A DNA stretch of 64,000 bases from Symbiodinium sp. CCMP2592 (taxonomy: Eukaryota; Sar; Dinophyceae; Suessiales; Symbiodiniaceae): the NCBI GenBank assembly GCA_905221615.1, contig CAJNDT010000002.1:2034923-2098922 (forward strand), given 5' to 3'. Positions within the stretch are counted from its first letter, which is position 1; every line of letters starts with the position of its first letter. The notes under the pieces are model-generated. The model was not told where the DNA came from. It ran no database searches and was given only the letters and a program-made list of their open reading frames with translations. The position numbers were made by a program, and so were the translations under genes. Positions 1 to 12,694 of this stretch are shown here, one piece after another.

Positions 1-330
1 ACCCTGGCGAACCCCGAAAAAGGGTCTCGGCCGGGTCTCGGCGGAGTCTCGGCCAAGCGTAAATCCTGAACCCTAAGCCCTATGCCTAAACCCTTAACCC
101 TAAACCCCTAAACGTTACAACCAAGTCCTTAACCCTAAACCAGAACCCTAAACTGTAAACCTTAGACCCAAAGCCCAAACCCTAAACCACAACCCTAAAC
201 CCTAAACCTTACACCCAAACCCTAAACCCTAAACCCTAAAGCTTCAAGTCTGAAACCCTAAACCCTCCTAAGCCCTTAACCCTAATCCCTAAACCTGAAC
301 CGTAAAGCTTAGAACCACAGCCGAAACATG
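1..330. repeat. Degenerate telomere-like (CCCTAAA) run
   Basis: Mostly variants of CCCTAAA (CCCTAAG, CCTGAACC, CCTTAACC), with short perfect stretches near 190-240. The units are decayed and mixed with other DNA, so this is interstitial-type sequence and not a demonstrated chromosome end. No gene seen. Confidence 0.8.
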
Positions 331-1050
331 TGTATGTAGAACAACAGACAAAAAAAAGACATTTTGACACACAAAAAAAAGACATTTTTGACCCCAGACT
401 CCCCTATGAGACGGTCTGTTCCCGGATCCTAGGGCCTAGTGTAGGATCCTGATTGGGCCTTCATTAGGGTTCTATAAGGGTTCCTTTAAAGGGTACTGTA
501 AGGGTACTATAACTGCCCTGGGGGTTTAATGTAGGAACCAGATTAAGAAACCTTGGGCCTTTATTAGGGTTCCTTATATGAATCCGACTATTTTGGGGGT
601 TATAGGGCCAGGGTTTCTTGATTAGGTTCCTACATCAGTGTATGTGCAGGTTTCGTCACGGCTTCCCGTCCAGTCTGGCACGAAACCTACCCTTCCAAAG
701 CCCTGTCCCAGACACACTTAAGGTTTTTTGCTTAAGAGAAGGCCCCGTATACATCATAGTGAAGGTCCTACCCTAGACCCTAAACCTAATACTTACTGAT
801 GCATTGGAGTTCCCTGTTGTCTAAAGCTCCCGGGCAAAACTCTCCTAAACCCTAAACCCTAAACCCAAAACTTGTCTAAAGCTCCCGGGCAAAACTCTCA
901 AGGTCCTGATGTCGAGTGTCTTGGCCATGGCTTTGGGGCACGAGCTGCTCGGACTCCTTAGACTTATGACGTGCAGTGTCCAGCTAGAGTCACACATCCG
1001 TGAATAATTATTTTTAAGTGAAAAGTAGGACCTATTCAGGAATTCTGGTT
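331..1050. other. Gene-free stretch with one inverted-repeat element
   Basis: No convincing coding sequence. Apart from the element at 530-634 it holds A-rich and short TTAGGGTT/CCTAAAC-like pieces. The phrase CTAAAGCTCCCGGGCAAAAC occurs twice (near 822 and 876), a local duplication. Confidence 0.6.
530..634. mobile_element. Short terminal-inverted-repeat element (MITE-like)
   Basis: About 105 bp whose ends are near-perfect inverted repeats of about 23 bp (TGTAGGAACC at the left, GGTTCCTACA at the right). There is no coding capacity. I saw no second copy in the window. Confidence 0.65.
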
Positions 1051-1051
1051 C

Positions 1052-1480
1052 AATCATGGAAAATTGTCAGTTTTGCACACAGTCCGATTATTTTCCTATA
1101 TGTTTCCTATTTTTCACCTATTTTTCCCCTAGTTTTGTCCTATAATAGGATAAAAACAGAATAAAAATGGGATTTTAATAGGATTTCGATAGGATTTCCT
1201 GGATTGCAATGCGCAAATCGACAAAATCATAGAACATTGTCAGTTTGGGATACAATCCTATTATTTCCTATTTATTTGTCATTTTTCACCTAGTTTCCCC
1301 CCTATTTTTGTTCTATAATAGGATACAGGATACAAATAGGCGAAAATAGGATTTTAATGGGATTTCGATAGGATTTCCTGGATGGCGATGAAAAAATCTA
1401 CAAAATCATGTACAATTGACCGTTTTGGACACAATCCTATTATTTTCCTATTTTTCCCTACACTCAGATTTTCCAAATTC
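1052..1480. repeat. Tandem repeat, unit about 175 bp, about 2.4 copies
   Basis: The phrase AATCATRNAMAATTG opens units at about 1052, 1223 and 1402. Each is followed by the same AT-rich block with CCTATTATTTTCCTATTT and AATAGGATTTCGATAGG. The spacing is about 171 and 179 bp. The third copy is truncated. No coding evidence. Confidence 0.8.
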
Positions 1481-3537
1481 CTAATTTTTCCTATTTGTCC
1501 CCTAAAAATAATTATTTCGAACCACCTCTTCTCAGGCCTCTACACACGTCATAACCTTAGAGTTTAGGGCTTCAGGGCTTCAGGGTTAACTGTTTAACTA
1601 GGTGGCAATTTGGGAAACTTTTTAATTTCCCTTATGGTTCCTATAGAGGTACCTATTCATAAATATTTTTCAGAGCCCCAAAACTACAACCCAGCTAAGG
1701 TAAACGGGCTTCAAAAAGAAGGGGTTTAGGGTAGGACTTGCCTGCGTAACTTTCCCGGCCGACCCCCCGAGCACGGATGAACAAAGGGTTTAGTCGATCG
1801 GGTATTTCTGGGTTGGATGCTTCGAGAGGTGGCCCCCGAAAAGATTGGATCGCATGGAAACGGCCAAGGCGCGCAGCTTAAAGTTTAGGAAACAAGTCCT
1901 AAACGGCAAGGCTCCTAAACTAAATTCCTCGACTCTTCAACTCCTAAGCTAAACTCCAAACTCTCCACTTCCAGAGGTCTAAGCCATAACCCTGGACCTC
2001 CCGGCACCACGCCCGACTGGATGTAGTGTGAGCGCCGAAACCCTCAGCCGGACACCCTGCACCACAAAACCCGAAGCCTTAAACCCTGAGCCTGAGCCCA
2101 GAGCCTTGAGCCAGGAGTCATAAGTCAAGACCCAAAGCTCGCAACCCTAAAGCCTAAGCTTTCAGCTCTGAATCCTAAACTCTGGGCTCCAAGCCGAAGA
2201 CCATCTAAGCCTGCCTCACCCTCCGACGAGGTCTGAGGATATCCTTTCCTACGAGATTCGAGATGCTCGTCTCCCCAGTTCTAGGAGTCTCTGTGCAGCT
2301 CGGGTTTGGGCTTGGGGAGGGCTTAAGGCTTAAAGGGCTTTGTCTTTCCTGGCGGATGCAAACAAGGGGGGTTCACGGGCACTGCAGCCCCTGCTGAAAA
2401 AGAAGGTCTTAAGAGTTCAGGATTGAAGAATTACTGGGGTTTCACGTAGACGGCTTTAGCGCGCTGCTTAGGCTAGGGCTGCAAGGAAGTCAAGGTTCGT
2501 AGGTTTCCCGGGTACACTGCGTTGGTGCGAGGTTCAAGAAATCAAAGGGCCGATGTGGGAGTGGTACAGCTCTTGCGATGCAAATCCACCGTGGAGTTCT
2601 GCCCAGAAGAATCAGGGTTTCGGATTTCAGGTTTCGGGTTTCAGGGTTCCTTTCCATAAATATACGATCACACACACCCAGACCCTACTCTAATTGATAA
2701 GGCACCTGCATCAGATTTCTAGGTTTAGGGTTTGGGGTTGACCCAAGTCCGGAGCCCCAACTCAGCAAAGGGACGTGAAAGACAGAATCTCCATGACCTC
2801 GGAACCTTGCACTGCATTGTGGCTGTCTTGGTCTAGTCTAGTCTGAGACCATTGTCGTGAATCCTTGCCTGCTTTGCGTGAGTGCGGGAGTCACCACCCG
2901 AAAGCCCCCCCAGATTTTCTTTCCGATGGGCTTCCTCCGCCTCTTCGACGGCCGGGACCCCGAGTTGGATGGACTCTCGCAGTCCTTGCTGCGCCATTCC
3001 TTAGAACCCCATGGCCTGAGGATGGTTCTACATTGGCCTTCGGGTACCGCCTTAAGTAGCAAAAAAGAAACCAGCTTCTACAGGCGCCGACCAGTTTTTA
3101 TGTGTCAAAGGCAATGCCGGAAGGATTGACTCGCCTTCAGCCTTTGCCAGATAAACGCTAAGCCCGTCGCCCTAACCCCAAAATCCAAAACCCCAATTAC
3201 ACTCCACGTCTCCTCTTGTCTCCTCCAGGTCCTGCCGTGAATGGCCAGGACCTCTGGCGGTCCATGTCACGGCCGAGGCCCCGACGGGGTTTTGGGCTTA
3301 GGTTGCACAAGTCCTGATGCAAAAATGAGTATGGGCTCGGAAAGGGTCTAGAGCCGGCGTAGAGTGCGGGTAGGCCTAGAGTGAAAACCCTGTATAAGAA
3401 CCCTGTTCGGCGAGAGTAGCCTACCCTAAGGTTCATAATTTCTATTGTGTATGATTTTGTCGGTCGAGCAGCCAGGGTAGGCTCAGGTTCTTAACCACGT
3501 TCTTATCCGCGATTGATACCTTGACTGAGGGCTCTCA
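1481..3537. other. Gene-free stretch, telomere-like debris on both strands
   Basis: C-strand variants (CCTAAACTCC, CCCGAAGCC) at about 1880-2200 give way to G-strand variants (GGGTTTCAGGGTT, TTTAGGGTTTGGGG) at about 2610-2750 and 3290-3430. A short GC-rich block at about 2860-3060 is open in several frames but matches nothing I recognise. No gene is called. Confidence 0.5.
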
Positions 3538-4097
3538 GGAAATTTACTTTCGGACTCTAGATTTCCTTGTGGGGGGGCGGTGGGCCATGGGGGTCTGGAA
3601 AATTTAGTTTTCAATTCCAAATTTCCACAGCTCGTCGAAAGGACTCCGGGCGGAGGGCATGGCCAGCAGCTTCAGACAAAGGGAGAGGGGAGGGGGAGAT
3701 CCTCTAGAAAATTTACTTTTGGATTCTAAATTTCCTGGTGCCGGGGGTGTGGTTTGCAAGGACCACAGGGCCAGGAGGAGGCTGGGGTGGAAAATTTATT
3801 TTTCAATTCTAAATTTCCACGGTTTGGTAGCAAAGGGCTCCGTCCCGGTGGAATATGCGGTGCGGGCATGCAGACCGCAGCAGCATGACACCAGTGGGGA
3901 TTGAACCAACGGCTTCTACGCATAGGCAATTCTAAACTTCCGGAGTATGACATCAGGGGGGTTCGAAACAGCAGCCTCACAACCACTGTGCTGTGACATT
4001 CCTGTCGCCAGCAAGCCATTATACGTCATTATGTTCGGGCAGCGGGTTTCTTGATGTGGAGGGTTGGGAAATGTAGTTTCCGATTCTAAATTGCCTT
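3538..4097. repeat. Array of about 30-bp imperfect palindromes in GC-rich spacers
   Basis: Five copies of an imperfect palindrome, roughly GGAAAATTTASTTTT followed by SAATTCTAAATTTCC, lie at about 3538-3568, 3597-3628, 3706-3736, 3789-3820 and 4066-4097. A half copy is at about 3926-3943. Intervals are irregular (about 60-280 bp). The AT-rich cores contrast sharply with the GC-rich spacers. Confidence 0.75.
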
Positions 4098-4483
4098 GGT
4101 GAGGGAAAGCACCCCAAAAATTAAGAACCTGACCCAACAAAAACTAGGGTACCGTAAGGTTCTTAATATTGAAGCAACTTGAATCTGGTGAATTCCGCCT
4201 GGGTAGGGGCTCAGGTTCTTAAATAGTGGGTTCTTATACAGTATTTTCATTGTATAGCTTTGGGATGACAGTTCGTACCTCAGAGTGTCTTGTTTCGCTT
4301 GCCGAGTGTCAGCAGACCCCTCCTCGACTTTTCCCAAGCTCTGAGCCCCGAAATCGCACTCGCCCAAGTACCCGGAGAGTCCTAGTTGAAATGATGCCGG
4401 CCTTAGAATCGACCCATAAGCCGGATCCTGGGTTCCATGCTTCCTAGACTTCAGGCACCTAAGGGTCTGGTGGCAGCCCTGGC

Positions 4484-4950
4484 ATGAGTGGCAGGGTGAT
4501 GGTAGCCAGGATGATGTGCTTGCGGTGCGTCACGATGTTGGTAATAATGGTGGTGGTGACAGTAACTCGCGACGGTGATGAGATGCCGCTGACAACCAAG
4601 GTGAGGATGAATACTCCAGCGGTCGGGTTGATGACAATGCTTATGATTCAGGCGAAGTGTCGAGCACGATTGGGGGCTGATGAGACTGATGACTGATGAA
4701 TGTGACGGTGGTCAGTGGTGGTGGATTATCGATGCTGATGATCGTGATGATGCTGTTGGCCATGCTGCTGATGGTGATCGCTGTGGTGGTTGTCGTTTTC
4801 CTTAGTGGCTACTGCTGATGTTGTTCTTGTTGTTGCTGTTGCTGCTGGTGGTGGTGGTGGCGGCTGCGGTTTGTCGTTGATGGTGTTGGTGGTGGTGATG
4901 GTGGTGGAGTTTCGATTGATGGTGCTGGCAAATCTTTGGAGCATTCTTGT
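4484..4950. repeat. Impure GGT/GAT trinucleotide-rich tract
   Basis: Dense GATGRT/GGTGGT triplets. They open long frames on both strands (poly-Val/Met/Gly or poly-His/Thr), which I take as repeat artefacts and not genes. Confidence 0.7.
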
Positions 4951-5338
4951 TGTCGAGCTGCGTCATTGCTTGGCGTATGGCCAGGAAGGGTGGTGGCATG
5001 ATCCTCGGAGCAGTGCTTCGTCCGAGGCTGCAGCGACGATGACCGTTAGGGTTTCGGGTGTGGGGACATGGGCCTGAATCCTGAATGCCTAGCGTACGAG
5101 CCCTTGCGTCTCCAAATCCTGGAGGGCTATGAAGCCTTTCGTACCATGTTTTGGCAGGCGTTGCCGAACTTTCTCGCATCCGGCCGGGCTCAACAGCTCC
5201 ATTCATTCCATCCCCTGACTATCCGGTACAGTACTAGAACTACGGAGCTGCATGGCAGCTCAGCTCCATGGAGACACCCGGTGAGATCCCCAGGGAGCTG
5301 CTCATGCGATCGCGACATGCTGCCCAGGTCTTGAACTA

Positions 5339-5530
5339 CTTAGAGGCCCAGAGGACTTCGTAAGTAGGTTATAAGTAGAGTTCCCTAAACCCTAAACCCT
5401 AAACCCCAAACCCTAAACCCTAAACCCTAAACCCCAAACCCCAAACCCTAAACCGAAACCCTAAACCTTGAACCCTCGACCCGAAACCCGAAACCCTCCC
5501 TAGATGGAGTTACACCGATTGTGAAGCTGA
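5339..5530. mobile_element. Family D inverted-repeat element split by a CCCTAAA array
   Basis: The left end (from CTTAGAGGCCCAGAGGACTT) matches the intact relative at 34233. After AAGTAGAGTT the element should read CCCTAAATGGAGTTAC. Here a CCCTAAA array of about 110 bp intervenes, and the element resumes as CCTAGATGGAGTTACACC. The right inverted repeat is missing. Confidence 0.65.
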
Positions 5531-5639
5531 ACTCTGAACCCGAAGCCCCGGAGACCCCGAGGCACAAACGTGGAAATGGTACGAAACACACAGACTCCAC
5601 AAGCCCTGAGTCAAGCATCCTGCAGGTCAGTTTACTGAT

Positions 5640-6420
5640 TTATATGTATGCATATGAATAAACAAATAAATAAATAAATAAATATATATATATATATATG
5701 TATATATGACAATATATATGTATATATATATGTATATTTTTTTACATGTACATACATATACACATATTTTTAGTATGTGCACACATTCAAAGAGGAATGA
5801 AGGCTCGAGCCATAAGCAACCCCTGACATCCTAAGCCCTGCAACCCTGAGCCCAAAACCTCAAAACAAGCAGACGCCTTCAAAAAGTAGCCCCGCCCAAC
5901 CACATGGACAAGAACAGACATACAAAAAACATAAAGCAATGAACATATACAAACAAGTTGCCAAATGCTCAAGCAAACAAACGAATAAAGATAGGTATCT
6001 GGATAATCTTGTGCTTATATGTGTATTTCTATACAAGCATAGTATCGTACACGTGGGATACCTATACACACATACCTATGTATACATATATATATATATA
6101 TGTATACATATATATCTGTATATATATATATATATATATATGTATATGCATATTTGTATACATATGCATGCATGTACGTATGTATGTATGTATGTATGTG
6201 CACGTCTGCGTATGTCTATCTATGTTTTGTAAATATATGTGTGTATATGTATGTATATGTCTGTATATGTATGTATATGTATGTATACGTATGTATAAGC
6301 ATGTATATACATGCATGTGTATATGTATGCATGTATGCATGTATCCATGCATGCATGCATGGATGTTTATGTGCGTGTGTATGTCGTATATGTATTTGGT
6401 CTTGCGTGGGTGTGTGTGTC
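5640..6420. repeat. AT-rich and (TATG/TATA)n microsatellite block
   Basis: TA, TATG and TGTA runs at about 5670-5760 and 6060-6390, separated by ordinary AT-rich DNA. The long Tyr/Ile/Cys-rich frames on both strands come from the repeat. Confidence 0.85.
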
Positions 6421-9400
6421 TATAACAAAACACCAGCGCAAGTTTTTACAGTCGTTTCTACGTGTCGTTTTCAGGCTGATATTTATACACAACAAGCATA
6501 AATGGTAAACCTTGAGCAACACACCCAGACCACCAAAAGTCAAACACCAAAAACACATCGCGACCTTTTTTCCCAAAGCCCCAGACCCCAACCAGCAAGG
6601 TGGGAGGGGAACAGTCCCTAAAGCCCTTGAAACCTAAGTCCAAAGCCCGAAACCCTAAGCATCCCTGAGCCCCAAAATCCCAAAACCCTATAGGGCGTGG
6701 GGGATTCACGGCTTGTCTGCAGGTGTGCAAGAAAACACTATAATCCGTAAACCCTTAGCCCCTTAAAACAGAAATTCACTACATACCCCGAAACCTTGAG
6801 CATCCCTAAACCCTAAATACACCCTGCGCAACCCGAAACCCTTAAACCATGCCTGGATTGTCCGAGTGTGAGCGCCGAAACCCGAAAAGGCCTCCCGGAG
6901 TGCCCTGAAGCCCCGAGCTGCGAACCCGAGGCTTCCAGGCAGTCCTGGAGGCATGTTCACGGAGGCGCACAAGAGCCCTGGGTTTGCGGTTTAGGGTTTC
7001 AGGGTTTGAGGGTGGTTTGGGCAATTTTTAGAGGTAGGCGTATTTATTTTGGGACTTTCTTTTTTTTTGTTTGGTCTGTGTGCGTGCGCGTGCGGTTCTC
7101 CTGCCTTCCTGTCGTGCATGGCTTCTTGGCTTCTTGGTTTCCGTGGCTTCTTGGCTTCTCTATGCCCCCTCGACTTCTTCTAGTATCGTAACTTGGAGCA
7201 TACTGCTTTCTCCAGCAAAGACAGAACCCATATGGATCCTCTCAGAACCCGCCATAAAGACGTTGTGTTTGCAAATGGGCGGGGCTCCCCCCCAACCCCC
7301 CGCTTTCTTTTTAAGCCACGCAGGCTTGTTTTCAAGAACATCGCATCATGAACAAGACTTGCATCAAACACACAGCTGTTTTAGAGCTTTTCAAAGCTCA
7401 TCATAAAGGGATTCTGTTTGCAAGGGGGGGGGTGCGTCACTGTTTTGTTTCATTTTATGTCATAGGGCGTTATATGGTACTATATCATGAGATTTTATGT
7501 ATATCGAGTCGAATCAAAGTATATCATCTTTTAGTATACTGTAGAATATTTTGCCATGTGATAGTATGTTAGTATTCTTCATGATGCTAAATTTAATGTT
7601 GTTATATCAGGTGAAGTTATCTCATGTTATATCGCACCATATCATATCATATTATATCATATAGTATCATGTTATACTCTATATTTCAGGATGTTGTATT
7701 GACGTGTATGTATTGTATATTGTTTTGTTCTATGTTATATTGTATCACATTCCATTACATTATAATAGCATGTTATATTATATTGTGTTACATCATTCCT
7801 TTGGATCAGTATGAGTTATGTTTCATCATGTAGTACTATATTATGTTTTATTGTGTCCTATTATGTTTTATTATGCTACGTTATTTTATGTTATTTTACA
7901 TTAGATTAAGTAAGATATAATGTTTATGTTATATTTCATTACCTTTCTTATCATGTTACTTCATATTATAATATAGTGTCTCATTTGTATAGGGCGTGAT
8001 ATTGTACTATATCATGATGTTTTACGTTCGGCTGCAGCAAAGTGGGCTGTTCCCGCCCCACCCCGAAGACAGAAGAAAGAAAACAAGGAACAACAACAAT
8101 GGGATCAACAAAAACTGTGCCCCTTTTCAACCTTTCAAGTTCTTATGCTGTCATGGCTTCGAGCATACTGCCTTCTTGTCTCGTACGGGTTTTTGTCTTC
8201 TTGGCTTCCCTGGCTTCCTTGGCTTCTTGGCTTTTCGGCCTCTCGGCATCTAACCCTACATAAATGCCGAAATCTTCCACACGAAAGCTTAAACCCCCAG
8301 TCAACGGTTTCAGCAGATCCTGCTGTGTTTCTTGAGGTCGCAAAACCTCAGAACATGAGACAGAATCTGTGGGAATATAGTGTTCCCCCGAGGAACTACC
8401 AAGCAAAACCGAAGGAAAGAACAAAGAATCCGTTGGAAAGTAGCGTCTTTCCTAGGCAAAACATAGGATTCCGTCCAAAATGTACGGAAAATAGTGTTTT
8501 CCCTTAAAACGCAGGAAAACATGCTGCTTTCCTGTGCTTTAGGCCAAGCACACAGCAACAAAAATACAAAAACACATAAAAAATATATTTCCAATTAATT
8601 TCTGGCCCTTTTTAGAGTTGCTGTCTATGGGGTTGTTGTTGTTTTCATTCTTTTGGTTTGGGTGGGGGGCTGTGTTGCTTCCTGGGGTCGTTGGGTTGTC
8701 TCAACGATCACTGGCGAACCCTAGAACCTAAAAGAAGTGAGCTGTCGAATTTGCCTTGTGTGGACTGCAGGACGACAGGTCCAGAGCTTAGCGAGGGTTC
8801 CGGGTGCCTGCAGATAGATGCCATTTGTTGTTGAGTGTGTCAATCTGCAATCTTGTTTGTTCCGGTACCGAAACATCTGGTGTCTTTTGCACATGCTCGT
8901 TTCTGCTCGCATGTACAGTTGCGCTTTTATATGAACTCTTTGTGCAGCAGGAGCGTACACCTGATAGCCGGGAACCAGGAACCGAAGTGCCAAGACTCAG
9001 GAGTCATCTGCTGGACAAGGATGAAACTAGGCCTGTTGCTTGGAAGTGCTTCGGCTTAGCGGTGCCGGGGATATGGACCAGAATCAGCTTGGAGTAGGGT
9101 GATGCTCCTAGATGCTGCATGGATGCCGGCAAAACTCCACTGCATGTTCTGATCGCTGGGTCATCGAACTTATATAGCAGCCCTTGCGACGCTCCAGTCG
9201 GCATTGCTGGGGCCGCCACCGCTGCACCCTGATAGCAACAGCGGTGATCCTCCTCGTGGCCTCGGCCAGGTTCTTAAAACGATTCGGGCGAATTGGTATT
9301 GGGATTAAGAGCTTCGGGGCTTGCACTGCGTTGAATGGTGAATTGTGCGGCGCTCTGTTCCGGCTAGTGCTTTCTGCGGCCTTTTGAAGGTTACCAGTTG

Positions 9401-11976
9401 CAAGGAACCATCTGCATGGCAGACGATGCGTAAGCATGTGAAGTTGCACTTCCTACTTGCATGACTCTCATTACCAGCAGTATCGATACTTGGTTGCTAC
9501 TGGTGTTCCGACACTTGCGCCTCAGAAACACCCTAAGCCCTAAACCTAAACCCTAAACCCTAAACCTCAGAAACAGTACCTGCATGTCTCCTCCGCTGCC
9601 ACCCAAGGCTGGTCTCGCCATGCACTCCATGGGGACGCGCACAGGGGTAACAAAGATAAGAGATGGGCCTGTAAGGCGGTCACGATTCTAGAAGGGTAGT
9701 ACAACGGTAGTAGTATACGGGTGGATAAACGGAAGACAGAAAGAGAGTTCGGGGTAAAGGGTTCGACGGCTGGGGCTCAAGGTTTCAGGGCTTATACAAG
9801 AGGCAGAAGAGATTAGGGTGTAGAGTATGGCGACATGGCGTCGATGACAGCTTTGACAAAACTAAGTAACGTCAGAGAGAGACAGAGAGCGAGAGAGAGG
9901 GAGAGAGAGAGAGAGAGAGAGTGACGAGAATGGCCGTAGGCGTAATGGTTTGCCAACAAGCGTAATGGTTTGCCAACAGCGGCAACTCATGCTAAGTTCG
10001 TAACAGGCCAGTTGCAGCAGTAGCAGCAAGTAGCGACAGTAGTGGTTCATGGTTGACCGAGTCATCCCCATTACCGAAACCATAATTATGATTCACCATA
10101 GTAGCCAGGAGTGACGATATGCGCAGCTCTCAACATTACGACTGCTGCCAGCACGAGCAATGAAGAGAATGACTCTGGTAATGTTTATGGGAAGGTGGCT
10201 CAACCAATCAAAGTGGCAGAATGAGGCAGCCAGCATCCGTGCCGGGGTTAAGAACAGGCACTGTCATAATAAGCACAGTGCGAATGTGCCGAGTCAAGCC
10301 CTGTTAGGTGCTTCGTACTACATGCCACGACCGTCGAATTAGCTAGGCTCCCAAAGCCCTAAACCCGAAGCCCCAAACCAGACTTTTCTCCAGTTGCCTC
10401 CCCCAGTTCTACGAACTGCGAACATTGCAACCTCATCGGGCCAGTCCTTTTTATTACCCAGACCCAAATCCAAGTGTTGAACTTCCTGCTTCACTAGCTT
10501 ATTCGAAACCCTCACGCCAAAAAAGCTCTAAACCTCCCTTGACAAAGCAACGCACTGCCCTGCATGCAGGAGTCGCGCTCACAGAGGGAAATCCTTGCTG
10601 CACTCCCAGCTTACAAAGGTGTACCGTATACCAGAGACGATGTGGCGACATTTTGGGCCGTGGTACTTCACTTAATTCTGAGAGTGATGGTGGTGTTCCG
10701 TGGCTGTCGTGCTTGTGCTGATAGTGGTGGCGATTGTGCTACTATTGACGCAGAGCATGCTCATTGTCACGAGTATGTGACTAGCTTTGATCGTTGCCCG
10801 TGTGCCTGTTGTAAGTTTCCAACATGAATATATTGCTTTTTGCTGGTTATGTAGACAGAGAAGGTAACCATGAGCTTCGCATTAAGGTTATTTTTACCAT
10901 TTGCACTGATATGCCACCACAGACGATGCTACGGTTGATGATATGATTCCTGCGTTACCTTAAGTACCCTAAACTGTGGGAATTATGGTATAGTCCGTAT
11001 TATGGGTAATGCAGGATTTATATCAACCGTAGCAGGACGAGCCGGAGTAGCTGCCCCATTCTCATCACCCTCATCGTTATTGCCTTCCTACCTCATTCCC
11101 GGCAGCCCACATCCGGGATGATCTTTTCTCGAGACGGCGCAAGTGGTCTAGATCCGAGTTCGTGTTTACGATATCACGGCAAATGCATGGAACATGCCGC
11201 ATTGATTTCAGTTCTCAGCAATCGCTACAACTGAGGCGTTGTGTTCGTTGCTCGAGTCGTCCGGCTAGCGCAAACTAGAACAACATCGGTGGGTTGTGTA
11301 TGTTACGCTGTACACATGGGTACATTTCGCACATCCGTGTATGTTACGTCAATACTACTCTCACACCTTTTGCCAAAAAACCGGTGTAATGGCATTGCAT
11401 GACAAACCACTGCTGCCTTTATGCCCAGATCCGAGCACCTTGCTTGCAGGTAGCTTATAAACCCCCAACCCCAAACCCACGGCACCAGAGACCTCGTCAG
11501 GCATGTCCGAGTTGCGAGAGCGTACTTAGCTCAGGCTCCTCATAAACAAGCCGAAGTCCGACCAGCGGCAGTATCAGCTCGGCTCTCAGGTGACTTAGTG
11601 TTTCGGGTTCAAGATCTAGCGGATTTTTTTAATCTTCCGAAGCGATGGGCGCGCAAAGGCCTGAAACAAAGAAGGGATCCGCCTTCACGGTTGAGGGTTC
11701 AGGATGTACATCTGGCGTTTGCAGCGTCTGTTGAAGGTCCTGGAGAGGCCTGGGATTGGGGATGTGTCACAAACAAGGATCCCGGCCTCAAGCCCTAAAC
11801 CCTAAACCTTATGCCTGTGCGAATGTGAGCGTCGAAACCTTAAACCCTAAACCTTAAACTTTAAACCCTAAACTCCAGACATCCCCGAGCCCGCTTCTGG
11901 GCTGGAGAAGCGTTTTGGCTGTGTCCCGGGGGGGGGAATTTGGGGGGAGGTCGAGGCCGTTTCGGAAGGGCATTCT
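6421..11976. other. Long stretch without a supportable gene
   Basis: Contents: telomere-like debris (about 6620-7020, 9530-9570, 10340-10380, 11460-11480, 11790-11870), an AT-rich low-complexity block at 7560-7990 (TTATATCATGTTATATC-like), clusters of TTGGCTTC at about 7110-7170 and 8190-8240, and a (GA)n tract at about 9884-9921. The recurrent TGTCCGAG motif occurs at 6856, 11504 and 11812. Open frames of 60-120 codons overlap on both strands and I would not call any of them. Confidence 0.5.
11504..11524 (+). repeat. Recurrent TGTCCGAGTTGCGAGAGCG motif
   Basis: One copy of a dispersed motif also at 15945, 25353, 25531 (one change) and 26215. It is preceded by ACCTCGTC and RGGCA-like sequence in several copies. 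A variant, GTCCGAGTGTGAGCGCCG, occurs at about 6856, 53534 and 54825. Most copies run directly into telomere-like CCCTAAA sequence. Confidence 0.7.
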
Positions 11977-12077
11977 CCCAGAGACTCAAGTGTCTCTTAT
12001 TTAAGGAATATACCTTATAGGATCCCTGTTATGATTTAAGGTATATTCCTTAATTAAGGGATATTGGAGTCTCTGGG
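11977..12077. mobile_element. Family A inverted-repeat element, copy 1
   Basis: About 101 bp from CCCAGAGACTC to GGAGTCTCTGGG. The inner arms carry TTAAGGAATATACCTTA and TAAGGTATATTCCTTAATTAAGG. Relatives lie at 51567, 52442, 56400 and 57486. Non-coding and able to fold into one hairpin. Confidence 0.8.
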
Positions 12078-12234
12078 TTCGACGGTTGCACAAATCATTG
12101 TAGGTCCGGGCAAGGCACCCTCAACCCTCAAGCCTACTCAGGTAGGATTTCAGGACACATCTTTGTTTGCTATCACGAGAGGCATTGCAACCTAACTTCC
12201 GAACAACCTACATCAGAAATCATCAGAAAGGGAA

Positions 12235-12477
12235 ATGCCAGATGGAGACGGCAAGGGCAGCTCTTCTGGTTACACGATCTGCTGGAAAGCAGAAGTAGTT
12301 GCAAAGCGCGACACCGCATCCCTTGTCGGATGCTCCTACGTTTTCAGGTACACCGAGCTCTCGAATGGCCTTCACGTGGTGAACATCCAGGACAGATGGG
12401 TGGCGGGTCGCAGCCGAACGGTGCCGCACAAGAGACTGCAGAGACGAAGAGGAATCGAAGTTATTGACGACTGTTGA
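12235..12477 (+). CDS. Possible small protein or exon, unknown
   Basis: An ATG-started frame of 80 codons with even amino-acid use and no repeat character (it contains GYTICWKAEVVAKRDTASL and VFRYTELSNGLHVV). It starts 158 bp after a family A element and ends 218 bp before a family B element. No family is recognised. It could be an exon of a larger gene, or chance: the opposite strand is also open over much of it. Confidence 0.3.
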   Translation: MPDGDGKGSSSGYTICWKAEVVAKRDTASLVGCSYVFRYTELSNGLHVVNIQDRWVAGRSRTVPHKRLQRRRGIEVIDDC

Positions 12478-12694
12478 TTCTACAGAAGTGTCGTGGTGGT
12501 GGAGGTCGCAGCAAAACAGGCATTCGGAAAGCAATAATACTGAGTGAGCTCGATGTTCTCATTTGTCTTATTGGTGAGTTCGCCAAAAGCTCTAGAGGAA
12601 GCGCACTCTGGGAACGATGCCACGGTGTGCTAGCTGTATGTTCAGCAAAAGCTTCCCAGCCGTACCACTTGAGAGAAGCGTCCTGGCATACTTT

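Noticed and set aside
1-330. A chromosome end at the left edge
   Set aside because: Units are heavily degenerate and such runs occur throughout the window, so it is not evidence of a telomere.
5939-6508. Tyr/Ile/Cys-rich frames on both strands
   Set aside because: TATG/TATA microsatellite.
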